A program made the position numbers and the translations under genes. Below are positions 62,471-64,000 of a stretch of 64,000 nucleotides of DNA, one piece after another. The notes beneath the pieces are model-generated. The model saw only the letters and a program-made list of their open reading frames with translations, did no database searches and was not told the DNA's origin. Position 1 is the stretch's first letter. The number at the start of each line of letters is the position of its first letter. The stretch is taken from positions 1,054,001-1,118,000 of the forward strand of contig CAXXKR010000004.1 of the NCBI GenBank assembly GCA_963674955.2, read 5' to 3'. This DNA comes from G963674955 sp963674955. Lineage in GTDB: Bacteria; Desulfobacterota; Desulfovibrionia; Desulfovibrionales; Desulfovibrionaceae.

Positions 62471-64000
62471 CTAAGGCACCAGGGGGACCGGCTGCTGCTT
62501 TGCAGGGGCGGGCCTCTTCTTTTCCTCGGTAATGAGGTTCACGTTCAGTCCCAGGGACATGAGCTCCTTGATGAGCACGTTGAAGGATTCAGGCAGACCG
62601 GCTTCAAGGAAGTTCTCTCCCTTGACGATCTTTTCGTACATCTTCACACGGCCGACCACGTCGTCGGACTTGACCGTCAGGAACTCCTGCAACAGATGGG
62701 CAGCTCCGTAAGCCTCAAGGGCCCAGACTTCCATCTCGCCCAGACGCTGGCCGCCAAACTGGGCCTTGCCGCCGAGAGGCTGCTGGGTAACCAGGGAGTA
62801 CGGACCTGTGGACCTGGCATGAATCTTCTCGTCAACAAGGTGGTGCAGCTTGAGTATGTACATCACGCCCACCGTTACCCGATTGTGGAAAGGTTCGCCC
62901 GTGCGCCCGTCATAGAGAATGGTCTTGCCGTCGTCGGGCAGACCGGCCCTGGAGAGCCAGTTCCACATCTCTTCCTCGTCGGCGCCGTCAAAGACGGGGG
63001 TCTTGGACACGATGCCGTTTCTGAGCTTGCGCACCGTATCCTTGAACTCGTCGTCCGAAAGACCGTCCACCAATTCCGCGATCTCTTCGGTTCCGAAGAC
63101 ATCCTTGATTTCGTCCCTGACGCTCTTGAGGGCGTCCTCGTTATCGATCATCTCGGCAAGCTGCGCGCCGAGTTCACGGCCGGCCCAGCCAAGGTGGGTT
63201 TCCATGATCTGGCCGATATTCATGCGCGAAGGCACACCAAGGGGGTTGAGAACGATGTCCATGGGAGTTCCGTCAGCAAAAAACGGCATGTCCTCCACGG
63301 GCAGGATACAGGAAACAACACCCTTGTTGCCGTGGCGTCCGGCCATCTTGTCGCCCACGGAGAGCTTTCTCTTGACCGCGATGTAGACCTTGACCATTTT
63401 GATGACGCCGGGAGGCAGGTCGTCGCCTTCGGTGACCTTCTCCCTTTTCACATCGTAGATATTCTTGATGAACTTGACCTGCTTGTCGTACTCGGCAAAG
63501 AGATCCTTGACGGCCTCGTTCACTGCCTTGTCTTCAAACAGACCGACTATTTTCTTCACGGGAACGCTTTCCAGGGCCTCGCGTGTCAGGGCCTCTTCGG
63601 CCTTAAGCAGACCCGCCTGCTCCTTTTTGCGTCCGGACAAATCCTGGGCGACCTTCTTGCCCTTGGCGATCTCCCAGATTCTTTCCCTGGTGCGGTCGCC
63701 CAGGGCGGCGATGTGCTTGCCTTCCTTGAGGTCGAACTTGCCCAGCTCGAAATCCTCGATGAGCCTGGTGCGGTCGTCCTTGTCGCCGGAACGGCGGTTG
63801 AAGACCTTGACGTCCACAACTGTTCCCTCGATTCCCGGCGGGACCTTGAGGGAGGTGTTTTTCACGTCGCGGGCCTTGTCGCCGAAGATGGCCCTGAGGA
63901 GCTTTTCCTCGGGTGTAAGCTGCGTCTCGCCCTTGGGCGTGATCTTGCCCACCAGTATGTCGTCGGCCTGGACCCTGGCGCCGATGCGGATGATGCCGCA
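62471..64000 (-). CDS. rpoB: DNA-directed RNA polymerase subunit beta, C-terminal part (truncated by window edge)
   Basis: The last 510 codons of rpoB, open to the right edge. Recognisable beta-subunit regions are GKITPKGETQLTPEEKLLRAIFG, KMAGRHGNKGVVSCILPVEDMPFFADGTPMDIVLNPLGVPSRMN, and the C-terminal GGKAQFGGQRLGEMEVWALEAYGAAHLLQE. The rifampicin region lies outside. The C-terminus ends PAPAKQQPVPLVP. It is directly upstream of rpoC. Confidence 0.97.
   Translation of the reverse strand, partial: CGIIRIGARVQADDILVGKITPKGETQLTPEEKLLRAIFGDKARDVKNTSLKVPPGIEGTVVDVKVFNRRSGDKDDRTRLIEDFELGKFDLKEGKHIAALGDRTRERIWEIAKGKKVAQDLSGRKKEQAGLLKAEEALTREALESVPVKKIVGLFEDKAVNEAVKDLFAEYDKQVKFIKNIYDVKREKVTEGDDLPPGVIKMVKVYIAVKRKLSVGDKMAGRHGNKGVVSCILPVEDMPFFADGTPMDIVLNPLGVPSRMNIGQIMETHLGWAGRELGAQLAEMIDNEDALKSVRDEIKDVFGTEEIAELVDGLSDDEFKDTVRKLRNGIVSKTPVFDGADEEEMWNWLSRAGLPDDGKTILYDGRTGEPFHNRVTVGVMYILKLHHLVDEKIHARSTGPYSLVTQQPLGGKAQFGGQRLGEMEVWALEAYGAAHLLQEFLTVKSDDVVGRVKMYEKIVKGENFLEAGLPESFNVLIKELMSLGLNVNLITEEKKRPAPAKQQPVPLVP

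Overview
The window looks like a chromosomal segment of a sulfate-reducing Desulfobacterota bacterium close to Desulfovibrio. The main evidence is the siroheme-dependent heme cluster (ahbC-hemB-ahbD-ahbB) of that group, the order of the flagellin and housekeeping clusters, a short EF-Ts, an EF-G2 paralogue and zinc-binding (C+) forms of several ribosomal proteins. This assignment is inferred from gene content. I see no rRNA, tRNA, CRISPR array, insertion sequence, prophage or integrase in the window; nearly all of it is core genome.

Left part (1-20500): a truncated ClC-type chloride channel gene runs off the left edge. It is followed by two unknown genes, then a compact minus-strand unit of a ParB-like protein, a spore-photoproduct-lyase-like radical SAM protein and one of the unknowns. 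Next come a second EF-G (fusA2), an acyltransferase (plsC), an RNase J gene broken by two single-base frameshifts, rpsB-tsf, and a long envelope/isoprenoid run pyrH-frr-uppS-cdsA-dxr-rseP-tsaB. A divergent dnaA faces this run. Behind dnaA is an AT-rich, gene-free stretch of about 580 bp with DnaA-box-like sites, then thyX, a DUF2721 membrane protein and a degenerate shikimate-kinase-like gene.

Middle (20500-40500): an AsmA-like membrane protein follows a region of strong DNA hairpins. A flagellar filament cluster comes next: fliC with a sigma-28 promoter, fliD with a sigma-54 promoter, fliS, and two glycosyltransferases that may modify flagellin. A zinc-ribbon/Yip1 membrane protein and an OmpA-type lipoprotein precede the heme operon ahbC-hemB-ahbD-ahbB-rpe. 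Then come an Lrp regulator with putA (proline to glutamate), a small zinc-ribbon protein, and a convergent EamA transporter/LysR pair.

Right part (40550-64000): everything is on the minus strand. In transcription order it is rpoB (partial)-rpoC, then rpsL-rpsG-fusA (no tuf) running straight into the S10-spc-alpha ribosomal genes (rpsJ to rplQ, including secY, map and rpoA). It ends in a strong terminator at 40550-40584. A good promoter precedes rpsL and a probable one precedes rpmJ.

The most unusual points are the ParB-like/SPL-like gene pair, the DnaA with altered DNA-recognition residues next to an AT-rich region, the histone-H1-like lysine/alanine tails on ribosomal proteins S2 and L17, the doubly frameshifted RNase J gene, and the paired perfect hairpins at 20651-20710.
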